From positions 1 to 64,000 of the forward strand of contig WNNJ02001007.1 in the NCBI GenBank assembly GCA_012934845.2: a stretch of 64,000 bases of DNA, given 5' to 3'. Below the pieces are notes generated by a model that had not been told where the DNA came from, made no database searches, and saw only the letters and a program-made list of their open reading frames with translations. The position numbers and the translations under genes were made by a program. The stretch's first letter is position 1. Each line of letters begins with the position of its first letter. Source of the stretch: Pomphorhynchus laevis (lineage: Eukaryota; Acanthocephala; Palaeacanthocephala; Echinorhynchida; Pomphorhynchidae). Positions 1 to 10,479 of this stretch are shown here, piece by piece.

Positions 1-182
1 TAATAGTCCACGGATAGACTGAAGACATTCAGTGAGAACAGTTTCCCAAGCATCAACAGCACGATTGTAGTCTCTAAGCCGCAAAAGTATAGCGCTCCAT
101 AAAATGCCGTTGTAGCGCTCGATCTGTCCGTTACCGACCGGATTGTACGGAGAAGAATGACTTGCTACCGTACCAATACTGC

Positions 183-854
183 TCAGATAATCTGTGAATT
201 CTTTCGACATGAAGAATGATCCGCGATCGGAATGTACAAATTCAGGGGGTCAAATATTGACACAATGCTGCGTAGACAATTAATCACTGTTTGTGTGGAC
301 ATATCTCGGCATGCGAAAGCAAACGGATATCGAGAATATTCATCGATGACTGTCATCAAATATTTCTTGCCTGATGAACTAGGCAATGGCCCTTTAAAGT
401 CAAGTGAAATCCTTTCGAAGGGTTTCGTAGCTCTGATGAGGGCGGTCTTTGGAGGCTTAAAGAAGTTCGGTTTTAACAAAGAACATGTAACGCAATGAGA
501 GACAACATAACGAACGTCTTGAGAGCTATATGGGAGTTGATTCGATTGAATAAAATGGTACAAACGATTGACTCCAGGGTGGCAAAGTGTCGCGTGAAGT
601 TCGTAAAGGAGCTTTAAATCTTTTTGTTTGTTGAAATACCCGTAACTTGATGCACAGATATCCTTAGACATTGAGTCGGCCACACAATTCAACTTTCCAG
701 GCCGATAAATGATGCAATACTTAAATTCAGATAAATCGAGACGCCATCTTTGCACCTTTTCATTTTTTATTTTACTCTTATGATTCCTGTTAAATATAAA
801 TGAGACGGACCTTTGATCAGTTAGAACATTGAAAGTTCGACCAGATAAGTTCAT
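183..854 (-). pseudogene. RNase H end and integrase part of the fossil Ty3/gypsy element
   Basis: This 223-residue reading has the RNase H terminal pattern (VQRWRLDLSEF, then YRPGKLNCVADSMS) and then an integrase zinc domain (H-x3-H, then C-x2-C near VSHCVTCSLLKP). The integrase core follows with the first catalytic aspartate in RISLDFKGPLP and a second acidic stretch at TVIDEYSRYPFAF. It belongs to the same minus-strand element as the gag-protease piece upstream. Known role of the family: RNase H degrades the RNA template, and integrase inserts the cDNA. It is a remnant, not a working gene. Confidence 0.85.
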
Positions 855-900
855 TCAGATAAATCGAGAGTGAAAGAAGTTTGAAATCTAAATTAAATAC

Positions 901-968
901 AATTCGTGAATAAAATTGTGATAACCAAAGAGAATAAAATGGCTTTTATTCACGAATCTACAAATAGT
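901..968. repeat. Short hairpin-ended repeat, copy 1
   Basis: The block begins and ends with inverted sequence (ATTCGTGAATAAAA and TTTTATTCACGAAT) around a short centre with the motif GATAACCAAAGAG. The same block recurs near 1629-1735 and 3394-3515, where it is followed by a shared AT-rich extension. In this copy the similarity stops where LINE-like sequence begins. It could be a small non-autonomous element or the end of a long terminal repeat of the surrounding gypsy fossil. Confidence 0.6.
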
Positions 969-1330
969 AGTTCACCAATTAATGCTCTAGAGCCAACATA
1001 TCATCTAGCTAAGCTCATCGAAATAGTTTCACATGTAAAGGATCTTGGTATATTGATCACTAACGATTTATCTATTCGCCAACACACCGATTATGTATGT
1101 GGCAAAGCTATGCGTATGATAGGTCTGATTCGCCGAACGTTTAGTTTTCTGAATCCTTGGTCATTTAAATCACTTGCAAATGTATTCGTTCTCAATCATT
1201 AAAAAATTCTTTACTTGAAAATATGCTGATTCGGTCAACAATGCTCGTTAATTCGATAAGAGTTCTTCCATATGAGGACATACTAAGGGCTCTGGATATG
1301 CATTCTGTTTGCAATCTTCGCGGTTTACTT
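969..1330 (+). mobile_element. LINE family A RT C-terminal fragment
   Basis: The plus-strand reading contains KDLGILITNDLSIRQHT and CGKAMRMIGLIRRTF. These align by eye with the post-catalytic part of ORF2 in the LINEs at 18.6-22.9 kb (KDLGVWVCADLSTRKHS) and 27.8-30.0 kb. Coding similarity continues weakly past 1203 in another frame. The fragment lies in the gap of the gypsy fossil, so it was either inserted there or brought in by rearrangement. Confidence 0.75.
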
Positions 1331-1628
1331 TATATATATGCCTGACGTGGGAGATATTACACAAGCATTACGTTCTGGCGGACTGTTGAATATCCGATCT
1401 ACCCAAACTTTGGGGATCATTCCCTTTAGCTCAGTCGTCGACGAAATGTGCAGACCAAAACAATTCAATTTAAATAAAGAATTGTGAATCCATGGAATCG
1501 TTTGAGCGAGCAGACAGGTAGCTCAGCTTCACATAAACTATTCAAACGGCGAATTATTTTGAATTTAGATTGATCTTTTTTCTTTCTATTCCATGATGTA
1601 CAGTGTGCAACTTTGAGCAGTGCTCGTA

Positions 1629-1735
1629 ATTGTGATAACCAAAGAGAATAAAATGGCTTTTAATCCACGAATCTACAAATAGTAGTAGGTAATAATAGAT
1701 ATAAACAAGATAGTAAACTTTATAAACAAGATAGT
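1629..1735. repeat. Short hairpin-ended repeat, copy 2
   Basis: Shares the GATAACCAAAGAG centre and the CACGAATCTACAAATAG end with the other two copies. It then shares a further AT-rich stretch (ATAGATATAAACAAGATAG) with the copy at 3394-3515, ending at a GATAGTGA boundary. Confidence 0.6.
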
Positions 1736-1738
1736 GAC

Positions 1739-1892
1739 AACAGTCTAGACAGTTTTGATACTAACCAGCTGTCTGGAGATAACAACGATGGAAAGAAATG
1801 ATACGAAATAATAAGAAAAGAATTTGATACGACAACATTCTAGACAGTTTTGAGACTAACCAGCTGTCTGGAGATAACAACGATGGAAAGAA
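1739..1892. repeat. Two tandem copies of a ~60-bp repeat
   Basis: The stretch with TCTAGACAGTTTTGA, CCAGCTGTCTGGAGATAAC and GATGGAAAGAAAT appears at about 1742-1800 and again at about 1840-1893. The copies differ slightly. No coding signal is seen. Confidence 0.65.
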
Positions 1893-1941
1893 ATATGATG
1901 TCTCATACAATATCGATAAGAACGTGAACTCAAAGAAGACT

Positions 1942-3030
1942 TCAATTCCCGATGCAAATCTTCATCCTGTAGCTACTCCAGAATTCTACCGACGAAGTAC
2001 CAGGAGTCGAAGAAGTCCAGCTTACTTTTAAAGCAATGAAGCGATTATCTTCGATATTACGTCGTCGAGACGGAATTGCTACAGGTTTCCAGTCTTTAAA
2101 ATCGTCTGAAAATAACGACGATAAATTGATTTCCATGCTAGATAATTGTCCAATTGTCAATGTCTCTGGCTTATTATTCCCTCGAAGTCGAATGGAAATA
2201 CTTGAATGTAAGCGCAAGAATGGATGACCAAGTATCAAATCACGGCATAGGTGAGGCATGACGAAACATTGAACGTCAGAATAGTTGCGATTACAGTAAG
2301 ATATCGATATCACACATCGTTCATCGCATACAGAGGTAAACGATGAATCAGCCATGGAAATCCTAACACAACAAGATTCTGTAGGAACACCTAATTTGCG
2401 AATTACTGAAGAATCGACGAAATTGGAAGAGCTTCCAGTGTCGATAAGCGCATCCAGCTTTTGAGTCCCAACACGAACTTGTACCGTCATGTCGTCTAGC
2501 TTTGATGCATCACTATTCGCATTTTGACAAGAGATGATATTAAGTGATTCACCGTCGGACGTATATGGTCGAGTACTACGATGATATTTTTGCCGCGATC
2601 GAAACATCTTAGCTCTACAAACTTTTTCGAAGTGCCCACGTTTTGAGAAAAATGAACATTCAGCATCCCGGGCTGGACAACGATTGCGGGTATGCATAAC
2701 TCCACCACAAAAGTAGCATATTTTCTTGCATATCTTTTGAACTAGAGCGTTAGATTCTTCATTTTCTGTGTTATCAGTATTTAGTTTAGAGCTTTGGGTC
2801 TCTTTCATGGCATTTACTGTGAATTCGGATGTGTGTTGATATTCGTTTGATTGAATTTGGGCTGCTTCAATTGTTCGAGCGACTTGATACGCTTTCTCTT
2901 TATCAATGTCATTGGTTTCGAGTATGCGCTGACGAATTTCATTTGACTGCAATCCCGTAATAAATGAATCGCAAATGAGAATATCACGCAGCTCGTTAGC
3001 TTTCACATCCTTAAAAGTACAAAAGTACAT
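1942..3030 (-). pseudogene. gag zinc knuckles and retropepsin part of the fossil Ty3/gypsy element
   Basis: This 362-residue reading starts in gag-like sequence rich in charged residues. It passes through two cysteine-histidine knuckles (C-x2-C-x4-H-x4-C in the first) and then a retropepsin domain with DALIDTGSSSNFV and LILGHPFL. The order and spacing match the nucleocapsid-protease junction of Ty3/gypsy elements. Further gag-like sequence can be read upstream to about 3390. It is a fossil part and is not expected to be expressed. Confidence 0.85.
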
Positions 3031-3393
3031 TGACGAGCAAGCGTTTCAAGACGATCCACATAATTAGATATCGATTCATCGAGAGCTTGTATGGCCAAGC
3101 ATGACAAATGTCGTTTGTAAACCGAATTTGTAGCATTTAGGAATGATTTGTCGATTAAATCTATTGCTGAGTCATAATTTGGACATTACTCGATATTATC
3201 AAATAACTGAGCTGAAATTGATATTTTCAGAAGATCAAGCTTGTCATCTGCAGAATCAATTTTGAGACGTTTAATGAAAGTTTCAAAAGGATATCGTCAG
3301 TGGCGCCATTCGCGTTCTACATCAGGACAGTCTGTGGTCAGTTTAAGTGTATCTGGCTTGAACAGAGATTTCATCAATCACAATTCCAGACAA

Positions 3394-3515
3394 TTCGTGA
3401 ATAAAATTGTGATAACCAAAGAGAATAAAATGGCTTTTATTCACGAATCTACAAATAGTAATAGATAATAATAGATATAAACAAGATAGTAAACTTTATA
3501 AACAAGATAGTGATC
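3394..3515. repeat. Short hairpin-ended repeat, copy 3
   Basis: Third copy, lying just outside the gag end of the gypsy fossil. That position would suit a long terminal repeat end, but no second intact terminus is visible. The shared part runs from ATTCGTGAATAAAA through the AT-rich extension to GATAGTGA. Confidence 0.6.
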
Positions 3516-3665
3516 AATGTGATACCACACGTAGATAGTTTTGGCTCCTGGACCACAGTTTCAAGCGATTTTTCGCTTGAAAAATCGATATATATACTAC
3601 TGTTCATACTGTTTGAACTTTCTTGGCTTCTTAATATACTACTTACAATATTATTTTCCTGTTAT

Positions 3666-3745
3666 ACAAGTCGTTAGTTGTAAGTAGTTCGCGTTAGTTG
3701 TAAGTAGTCGTTAGTTGTAAGTAGTCGTTAGTTGTAAGTAGCCAG
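3666..3745. repeat. Short tandem repeat of GTTAGTTGTAAGTAGTC
   Basis: Four near-identical copies of a roughly 17-base unit containing GTTAGTTGTAAGTAG lie head to tail. The next bases hold an imperfect repeat of GTCGATGATAGTCGATAATTG type. Confidence 0.8.
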
Positions 3746-3794
3746 CGGATGTCATCGATGGTTGTCGATGATAGTCGATAATTGTCCAGCGGAT

Positions 3795-3880
3795 GGTCGT
3801 CGATGGCAAACGAGTCGTACGATCTTGGAATTCGCTTCAGAGTGCGAACGTTTTGTCGTATATATAGTTTTGGTTGTATG
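3795..3880 (+). mobile_element. LINE family A 3' end scrap
   Basis: The bases around AACGAGTCGTACGATC and GGAATTCGCTTCAGAGTGCG match the end of ORF2 in the LINE at 18.6-22.9 kb (22628-22680). There they encode the conserved RVVRSWNSLQS tail. It is an isolated end fragment. Confidence 0.75.
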
Positions 3881-4017
3881 CTAAATTGTCTTCCAGGATC
3901 ACCCATGATTCGTTTATATATTCCAAATTTTTCAATAAACTGGTGGTTAAATGATAACAACAATTTACAACGTTATTTTACTAGCTTCAAAGTAAAAATT
4001 TTTTTTCTAATTTTTCA

Positions 4018-4925
4018 GCCCAAATACATGCTAGTGATGAATTTCCTCTGATAAAACTATCTAGTATCTTATTCTAATACAAAGTATATTATTTATTATC
4101 CATCCATAAAAATTTGCCACTTAAGAGTTTAAATTTATTCTTTATATTATTGTGTTGATTTATATATTTTACTATTTTCTGCTTGATGTTATTTTTATAG
4201 TAACCTAGTTTAAAATATGTATCTATTAAATTATTTAAATGATTTTGAAGAAAGCCAATATCATTACATATTGTTGCAATTCTTAAAATTTCATTATTTA
4301 ATGTATTATATTTTATATTATATGGTATGCATGAATGCTCATGCAAAAATATGTTTCTTGTAAATTTAAATATGTCATCTTTACGATATAAATTAATAGT
4401 AGTTTTAGTTAATGTTAATTTAATGTTCATATCTAGATATACACCTTCTTTATCATTAATATTGGTTTTGTTAAGAATAAGGCTTTCTGGATAAATTTGT
4501 TCACTAATTGAATAAAAATTATTAGAATTAAATACACATATATCATCAATGTATCGAAACATATATTTCATATATTTATATAGTTTAGATTTAGTTTTTA
4601 CACAGTTATGAACAAATTCATATTCTATAAAGCTTAAAAACAAGTCAGCTATAATTGGGCTACTATTACCACCCATTGGAACACCTTTTACTTGTCTAAA
4701 TATAGATGTCCCTACTTTTAAATAATTTTGATTTATCAGAATATTTAATACACATATCATCGATATATCAAAATATATATTTCAAAAACTGTTCTTTTAA
4801 GATACTAATATTTGAAAAAATAGAAACTATTTTATGTTTTTCTGCCATTCCTTGACCCATCATAACAGCATGGCCAAATACATGATAATAACGTATTTCA
4901 TCCGATAAACATTGATCATGTACTA
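4018..4925 (-). mobile_element. Penelope-like element fragment with RT domain
   Basis: The minus strand encodes a reverse transcriptase palm with FRQVKGVPMGGNSSPIIADL, a catalytic RYIDDICVF box and then YPESLILNKTN and VYLDMNI. These features and their spacing resemble Penelope-like RTs rather than LINE RTs. The open reading (4089-4760) covers only part of RT. A second YIDD-like box near 4745-4770 and AEK-type sequence to 4920 suggest a rearranged double fragment. Downstream of the stop (lower coordinates) is the 3' tail that recurs many times in this window. A GIY-YIG endonuclease, expected in many members, is not visible. Mobile-element RT is secure; the Penelope assignment is likely but unproven. 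Confidence 0.7.
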
Positions 4926-5009
4926 TCACTATAAGTGTGCATTGATCATGTACACTTATATATTCTAATATATAAGTGTTCTAGCAAATTACACTACAAA
5001 TTCGCCGAT

Positions 5010-6194
5010 ATGACTGGAAAAAAGCGGAAGCAGCTCAATAGAACGACTGGATATACAAATGTTCAGACTACTCAGGAGTCTTATAAATCCCATCAAATTA
5101 AGTGCTCCAACACGGATTGCGATATTTGGACATGTGTGTCAGCGACCGATAGCTTCATCAAAAAGTTCAACAATGCCGATTTCATCTGTGGTTATTGTTC
5201 AGCCAAGCTATTCAATGAGCTTAAGACTCGAGTAAGTTGCAGATCGTCTGGCTCATCTAATTTAGAAGAGATTGACAAATCACTATGTGCAGATGTGTCA
5301 CCTGCAACTACTCCTTTTCAACGTATCAACTCAGACATCTTAGACCTAACAAGCTGCATAAACGTAGTCAGTTCCAACGTTAACTCTCAATTGCCAGTTT
5401 CTCCTGGATTTTCCAGCATGTCTTCATCAACAAATGATGTTCACGATTCCCTACCAGAACATAATTCTCGCGAGTCCTCATCAACGAACAATCTTAACAT
5501 GTCTGCATCAACCCACAATTTGTCTGAGTGCTCGGTCGTGGATTATCACTCCAACTATGAGTTGGAACAGTCTATTCCACAGTTACGTTTAAATGTCGAT
5601 TCAATAAACCTAAACCGGGCAAATATTCTCCCTCGAGCTGCAACGCCAAATAATTCCTCAGCTGGTTATCGCGAAGTTCGCTCAAATATGGACACAAAGA
5701 GTGGTCGAGATCGAGCAGTTATTGTAGCGAATATTGAGGAGTCATCATCCGTGAATTGTCAGTATTGCATGAATGACGATCTCGATAAGGTTCGTTCCAT
5801 TTTGTCATTGGTTTTATCGGGTTGCGATGAGAATGAAGTGAGCTCTTTGAGGGTTTTATCGCTATTTCGTCTTGGAAAGAGTGTACCGGGTAGCTTGAGA
5901 CCTCGTTTGCTTAAGGTGATATTAAATACTCGTGAGTCAGCTAAATCACTCTTCAGACACGCATACCGTCTGCGTGGATCCGGTATTAGATTTTTACGGG
6001 ACCTCGATTCTCAAGATAGAGAGAAACTCAAAGCTGCAAAACAAGAACTTCATAGGCGGACTGTAGCAGGCGAAACAAACCTGACTATTCAAAATTTTAT
6101 GGTAATGCGGCGGCGTGTTCGGGTGCACTGGACGCCTCTTGTTCTTGCGCAGCAAGTAGACCCTGTCACCTTGCGTTGCGCCGCATTAAACTAG
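5010..6194 (+). CDS. LINE family A ORF1 protein with zinc finger and RRM-like domain
   Basis: About 394 residues from the ATG at 5010; the frame is open further upstream, but this Met starts the conserved basic stretch MTGKKRKQL. Near the N terminus a treble-clef or PHD-like cysteine pattern is seen: KCSNTDCDIWTC, then FICGYCSAK. A serine- and asparagine-rich linker follows. The last ~140 residues (from RAVIVANIEE) look like an RNA-binding module, with an FRLGK stretch, RPRLLKVIL and a basic end RRRVRVHW, like the RRM-plus-CTD arrangement of other LINE ORF1 proteins. The role inferred from the family is RNA binding and chaperoning in the LINE RNP. The frame is intact. The paralogue at 18684 shows the same two conserved parts. 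Confidence 0.8.
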   Translation: MTGKKRKQLNRTTGYTNVQTTQESYKSHQIKCSNTDCDIWTCVSATDSFIKKFNNADFICGYCSAKLFNELKTRVSCRSSGSSNLEEIDKSLCADVSPATTPFQRINSDILDLTSCINVVSSNVNSQLPVSPGFSSMSSSTNDVHDSLPEHNSRESSSTNNLNMSASTHNLSECSVVDYHSNYELEQSIPQLRLNVDSINLNRANILPRAATPNNSSAGYREVRSNMDTKSGRDRAVIVANIEESSSVNCQYCMNDDLDKVRSILSLVLSGCDENEVSSLRVLSLFRLGKSVPGSLRPRLLKVILNTRESAKSLFRHAYRLRGSGIRFLRDLDSQDREKLKAAKQELHRRTVAGETNLTIQNFMVMRRRVRVHWTPLVLAQQVDPVTLRCAALN

Positions 6195-6211
6195 CTATCG
6201 GGCCAACAATA

Positions 6212-8813
6212 ATGACGAGTTCACTCCATTTTCGTGATCGCCGTCATTCGGAAGATTTTCAATCTCGCAACACACCTATTTGTGATCAACAAGACTACCA
6301 TATACCTAACTTGCGTCTCTTATATACAAATATACTTAGTATATCAACTAAGTTATCCGAACTTTCCTTTGTTGTCAAGCAAAAAAATGCGGATATTGTA
6401 GCACTCACGGAAACCTGGCTTAATCCACAAATATGTGATGATGAAATTAGTCTAGATGGATACTCTCTTGTTCGTATGGATCGGTTATCTTCAAGAGGTG
6501 GTGGAATCATCATCTTCGCGCGAGATTCTTTGTCGGTAAGACTAATCGATGCATGCGCTGACGAGGTGTCCCTAAATGAGTACATTTGGGTCGAACTAAC
6601 AGCGACAGATAATCGTCATTTCATTGTGGGCTTATTCTATCGATCACCTCGTTCATCCACAGTGTCTATCTGTAACTCATTGCGAAAACATTTAAGAACT
6701 AAGTCATCGGCGATAGTTCTTGGTGATTTCAATATGCGCCACGTTGACTGGATAAACTTCGTGTCTCTACCTGGTTGTGACCCTGAATCAGCAAATCTTC
6801 TCGACGCTATTAATGACTTGAACCTTAATCAGCTAATTCACGAATTCACACGCGCTCGTGGACATAGTGTGTCTCTACTTGATATATGCCTATCGGTTGA
6901 TGCCTATATCATTGACCGGATTAATTATGATCCACCAATCAGTTCTAGTGACCATCGTGTGATTGATATTGTAGTTTCGTTCAGATGCCCTCGTTCAATC
7001 AAAACAGTTCCACAAGTCAATCCAATGAAGGCTAACTTTCTCAGTATGGAACGTATACTCAGTACGGTAGCATGGCCCAATCCTTTTATCATTGGTACTA
7101 ACCCTGCATGGAACCATCTCAAACGTACTCTGATTGAGTTATTGACATTCTTCTCACCAATTCAACATAAGAAAACGAGCATCCGTATTCCAATTTGGTT
7201 TGACTCTGAAATTAAGCATGCAATCAGATCACGGGATATCTCATTTTCTGCGTACAAAGATGGTAGACTATCCTTTGATAAATACCGTTTATTGAGAAAC
7301 AAGGTAACTTATATGAATAGACTAAAGAGGAAGAATTTCATTTCTAATATATGTCGGGCTGCATCCTCGAACCCTAAGCAGTTATTCAATCACCTACTGC
7401 GCAGTAATACTGCGTCAGATAAATTTTACAGCATTGTGAACAACGCGGGTGATTTAATTGTTGACCCTATCGAAGTTGCAGAGCTCTTTTCCGCTCATTT
7501 TGCAATTCAAGAAGCAAAGTTGGATTACGACTATTTGTCCCATTACACTCCCAGATTCATTCGATCATGTCTTAATGACATATTAATTAGCGAAGAGGAC
7601 GTCCGTACAGAGCTACTCAAGCTTCCACGTACTCGCGTTTCCGGACCGGATGGCCTTCCATCTATACTTTTCCGCGAGCTGGCTACAGTGTTGACAAGTC
7701 CGCTATGTGCTATATTCCAGAGTTCTCTATACTCTGGAAGTTTACCGGATGACTGGAAAAGATCTATAATCTGCCCTGTGTTCAAAAAGGGTGATCGCAA
7801 TCAGACTAACAATTATCGTCCCATAAGTCTAACTTCTATTGCGTGCAAAGTAATGGAAAAGATTCTGCTTCGTACAGTAAGTTCACATCTAGAAGACAAT
7901 AACATCCTCAACGATGCCCAGCACGGTTTCAGACCTCACCGTTCTACGGTAACTAACCTTGTATTCTCCCGGAATAGTTGGTCGAATGCGGTTCAAGCAG
8001 GAACGGGAGTGGACACGCTCTTCTTCGATTTATCAAAGGCTTTTGATAGGGTCGTACACCGTATTCTTATCAATCAACTATCGCTATGTGGGATTGACGG
8101 TCGCGTTAAAACTTGGATTCAGTCATTCCTAACTGATCGTTACTTTGCCGTGCGCATCAAAGGTTGTATATCTAAGTGGTCAGCAATCACCTGTGGTGTA
8201 CCACAAGGCTGCGTTCTGAGTCCAATGCTTTTCAATATATATTAATGATATGATTGATGTCATATCAAGTGAGTGCGCTCTATATGCCGATGATTTAAAG
8301 ATTTGGCGTCCAATACAAAGCACGCACGATGTAATTGAGTTGCAACGCGACGTAGACTCAATCACCAAATGGTGTCGTGCAAAGGGACTGGTTTTGAATC
8401 CTAACAAGTGTAGTCATATGCACATAGGTCCCATAAAAATCGTAGGGACATATGCGATAGAAGATGTAAACATCGAAAAGGTTTCATGTTTTAGTGATCT
8501 GGGCGTGATCGTAAGTGAAGATATGAAGACACGAGTCCACGTCCAATATGTCGCATCCAAATGTCGACGTATGCTAGGTATGTTAAGACGCTCGTTTGGC
8601 CAACTCGATCCAGTTAGTTTTCGCATTGCCTACTCTGCCCTTATAAAATCGCACATGTTATACGCGTCCCCTGCAATACACCCACAGCTCCGTGGCGAAT
8701 TGGAAATATACGAACGGATATTACGACAAGCAACCCATCTTGTGTCTTCAGTGCGTGGTATCAACTATACCCAGAGACTGGCATTGTTGAATGCACACAC
8801 TGTTGAACGTTAG
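6212..8813 (+). pseudogene. LINE family A ORF2 (endonuclease-RT), one frameshift
   Basis: From the ATG at 6212 the protein has an exonuclease-endonuclease-phosphatase domain: LYTNILSIS, ALTETWLN, FYRSPRSS, VLGDFNMRHVDW and SSDHRVIDI. The RT follows with SGPDGLPS, FKKGDRNQTNNYRPISLTS, FFDLSKAFDRV, GVPQGCVLSP and YADDLKIW. The frame ends at 8245 in FNIY and resumes in another frame at about 8250 (MIDVISSECALYADD), a small indel just before the catalytic YADD box. The second frame stops at 8813, but similar coding (LSDADLVYVWRSL) continues after it. The enzyme would nick target DNA and copy LINE RNA at the nick; this copy cannot make it whole. Confidence 0.85.
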
Positions 8814-9164
8814 CTGTCTGACGCCGACCTAGTGTATGTATGGCGGTCACTGTCTATACCTGGACACCTATGTTTACAATTCGTCCACCGGGTCGATACG
8901 AGGCCACAGACTTATATAAAGGCGACTCCGTCCCAAAACAAATTGTGTTACGATAAGTGATGCATTCTACCTGTGGAACAACTTCTGCATCGACATCGAC
9001 AGCGGTTCCGCCAGAAGTTCAAGGCAATTATTAAATCACGATAATGACAGTTTCACCTTTTATTTCTTTATTTTCTGTTTTTTTTATGTTTTGAGCTATG
9101 TGATCCAGCCAATTTGAGCTTATGCTCCTGGGCTGTTGTAACAATTATATATATGCCGATGATT

Positions 9165-9560
9165 TTGCCCAATTATCCTGGCCCACCATCCACATTCGCA
9201 TACTACTCCGCCTTCTCGTAACTTTTCGTCTCATCGCAGTGGCCTCCCCATCGTTAATCAACCTCTCTTTCTTAGACGACATTCATCCCACCTCTCTCTA
9301 ACACTGCGTTCCCGTAACTCCCTCTTACTCTCTGTTCCCAATTACTCTAACAACTACTGTCTTCGATCCTTCCTCGTCGCCGCCTTACTCGCCTGAAATC
9401 AGCTCCCACTCGACGTCCGCCAGCGCTCCCTCCTTTATCACATTCAAACACCTCCTCCGTTCACACCTTCTCGACACATGATTTACATTTTGTTTTTTGT
9501 TGTGGTCATGTAAGCGTGCGCTGGCACGCATTTGCCACGTTAAAATAAATCCTTTATATA
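9165..9560 (+). mobile_element. LINE family B 3' end fragment (old)
   Basis: Weak coding similarity to the end of LINE B ORF2 (SLLLSVPNYSNN then LRSFLVAA). The end resembles the shared B terminus: TGGTCATGTAAGCGTG, a short spacer, CGCATTTGCCACGTTAAA, then AATAAAT. It matches the ends of the copies at 15.8 and 27.7 kb but has diverged more. Confidence 0.7.
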
Positions 9561-10417
9561 TAATAGTAGTGCACGGATGTGCTGAGTAGACAACGGTCCA
9601 GGATTTCTTACGAAATACGGCATTTATACTAAATGGTGTTGCTTGATAGACTGGACTTCGATTCACGACTTTCAGTCACCATGTCACTTCTAAACGACCA
9701 CTTCAGCATCGCAATGATGAGTACCCGGCAACACTCATCAGTAGAATGAGGTACACACTGGTCGTTTCGGTTGCCTGTGTGACATTGTGAATAAAGGCGT
9801 TTCCGACACTTTGCTTAATTGTCTGAGGCTTACGCTCTCAACCAGATCGAATTGCTGTGCGGACCATCCTTAAACACTAGGCAGAGGTTGTTGCTGAATT
9901 GTCGCTGCACTCGTTGGATCCTAAATGGATACGGCAGGTATAATAGTAGTGCACGGATGTGCTGAGTAGACAACGGTCCAGGATTTCTTACGAAATACGG
10001 CATTTATACTAAATGGTGTTGCTTGATAGACTGGACTTCGATTCACGACTTTCAGTCACCATGTCACTTCTAGACGACCACTTCAGCATCGAAATGATGA
10101 GTACCCGGCAACACTCATCAGTAGAATGAGGTACACACTGGTCGTTTCGGTTGCCTGTGTGACATTGTGAATAAAGGCGTTTCCGACACTTTGCTTAATT
10201 GTCTGAGGCTTACGCTCTCAACCAGATCGAATTGCTGTGCGGACCATCCTTAAACACTAGGCAGAGGTTGTTGCTGAATTGTCGCTGCACTCGTTGGATC
10301 CTAAATGGATACGGCAGGTATAATAGTAGTGCACGGATGTGCTGAGTAGACAACGGTCCAGGATTTCTTACGAAATACGGCATTTATACTAAATGGTGTT
10401 GCTTGATAGACTGGACT

Positions 10418-10422
<5 letters not shown>
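9561..10422. repeat. 380-bp tandem repeat, 2.3 copies
   Basis: The unit starts with TAATAGTAGTGCACGGATGT at 9561, 9941 and 10321. The two complete units differ at very few positions, and the third is cut off by an AT run. Each unit carries a nested hairpin: TGATGAGT pairs with ACTCATCA, inside an outer stem AACGACCA with TGGTCGTT. In unit 2 one outer pair changes to a G-T wobble, so pairing is kept. There is no coding potential of note. Base composition is more balanced than the surroundings. Confidence 0.9.

Positions 10423-10476
<54 letters not shown>
10423..10476. repeat. AT dinucleotide run
   Basis: More than 50 bases of alternating A and T interrupt the third 380-bp unit and lead directly into the foldback. 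Confidence 0.95.

Positions 10477-10479
<3 letters not shown>

Larger units (their letters stand above)
1..3390 (-). mobile_element. Fossil Ty3/gypsy LTR retrotransposon, broken, open at the left edge
   Basis: On the minus strand the pieces follow the Ty3/gypsy order gag, protease, RNase H, integrase. Around 1942-3390 there is a gag-like stretch with CCHC-type zinc knuckles (first knuckle CYFCGGVMHTRNRC), followed by a retropepsin with the LIDTGSS active-site signature and a later LILGHPFL flap-like stretch. At 183-854 the end of RNase H runs into the HHCC zinc domain and the first part of the integrase core. Bases 1-180 still read as integrase core (PYNPVGNGQIER), so the element continues beyond the window. 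No reverse transcriptase domain is seen; about 870-1940 is occupied by other repeats. The copy is broken in many places and looks old. Family is secure, subfamily is not. Confidence 0.85.
4950..9165 (+). mobile_element. LINE family A, copy 1 (CR1-like), nearly full length
   Basis: A two-ORF non-LTR retrotransposon on the plus strand. ORF1 (5010-6194) is followed 17 bases later by ORF2 (6212 onward), which has an apurinic-type endonuclease and a reverse transcriptase. The 3' region carries a short conserved end (CCAGCCAATTTGAGCTTATG then GGGCTGTTG), similar to the end of the LINE at 27.8-30.0 kb, and then an AT simple tail. The 5' boundary is approximate; a small inverted repeat (CACTTATATATT) lies just upstream of ORF1. 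ORF2 carries a frameshift and later a stop, so this copy is dead but fairly young. Confidence 0.85.

Noticed and set aside
232-498. 88-residue plus-strand frame
   Set aside because: Antisense shadow of the fossil integrase.
4018-4140. Canonical hammerhead ribozyme in the Penelope-like tail
   Set aside because: GAAAC sits beside the GGGGCC stem, but no CTGANGA string precedes the partner GGCCCC. The CTGATGA present elsewhere in the tail is in the wrong place.
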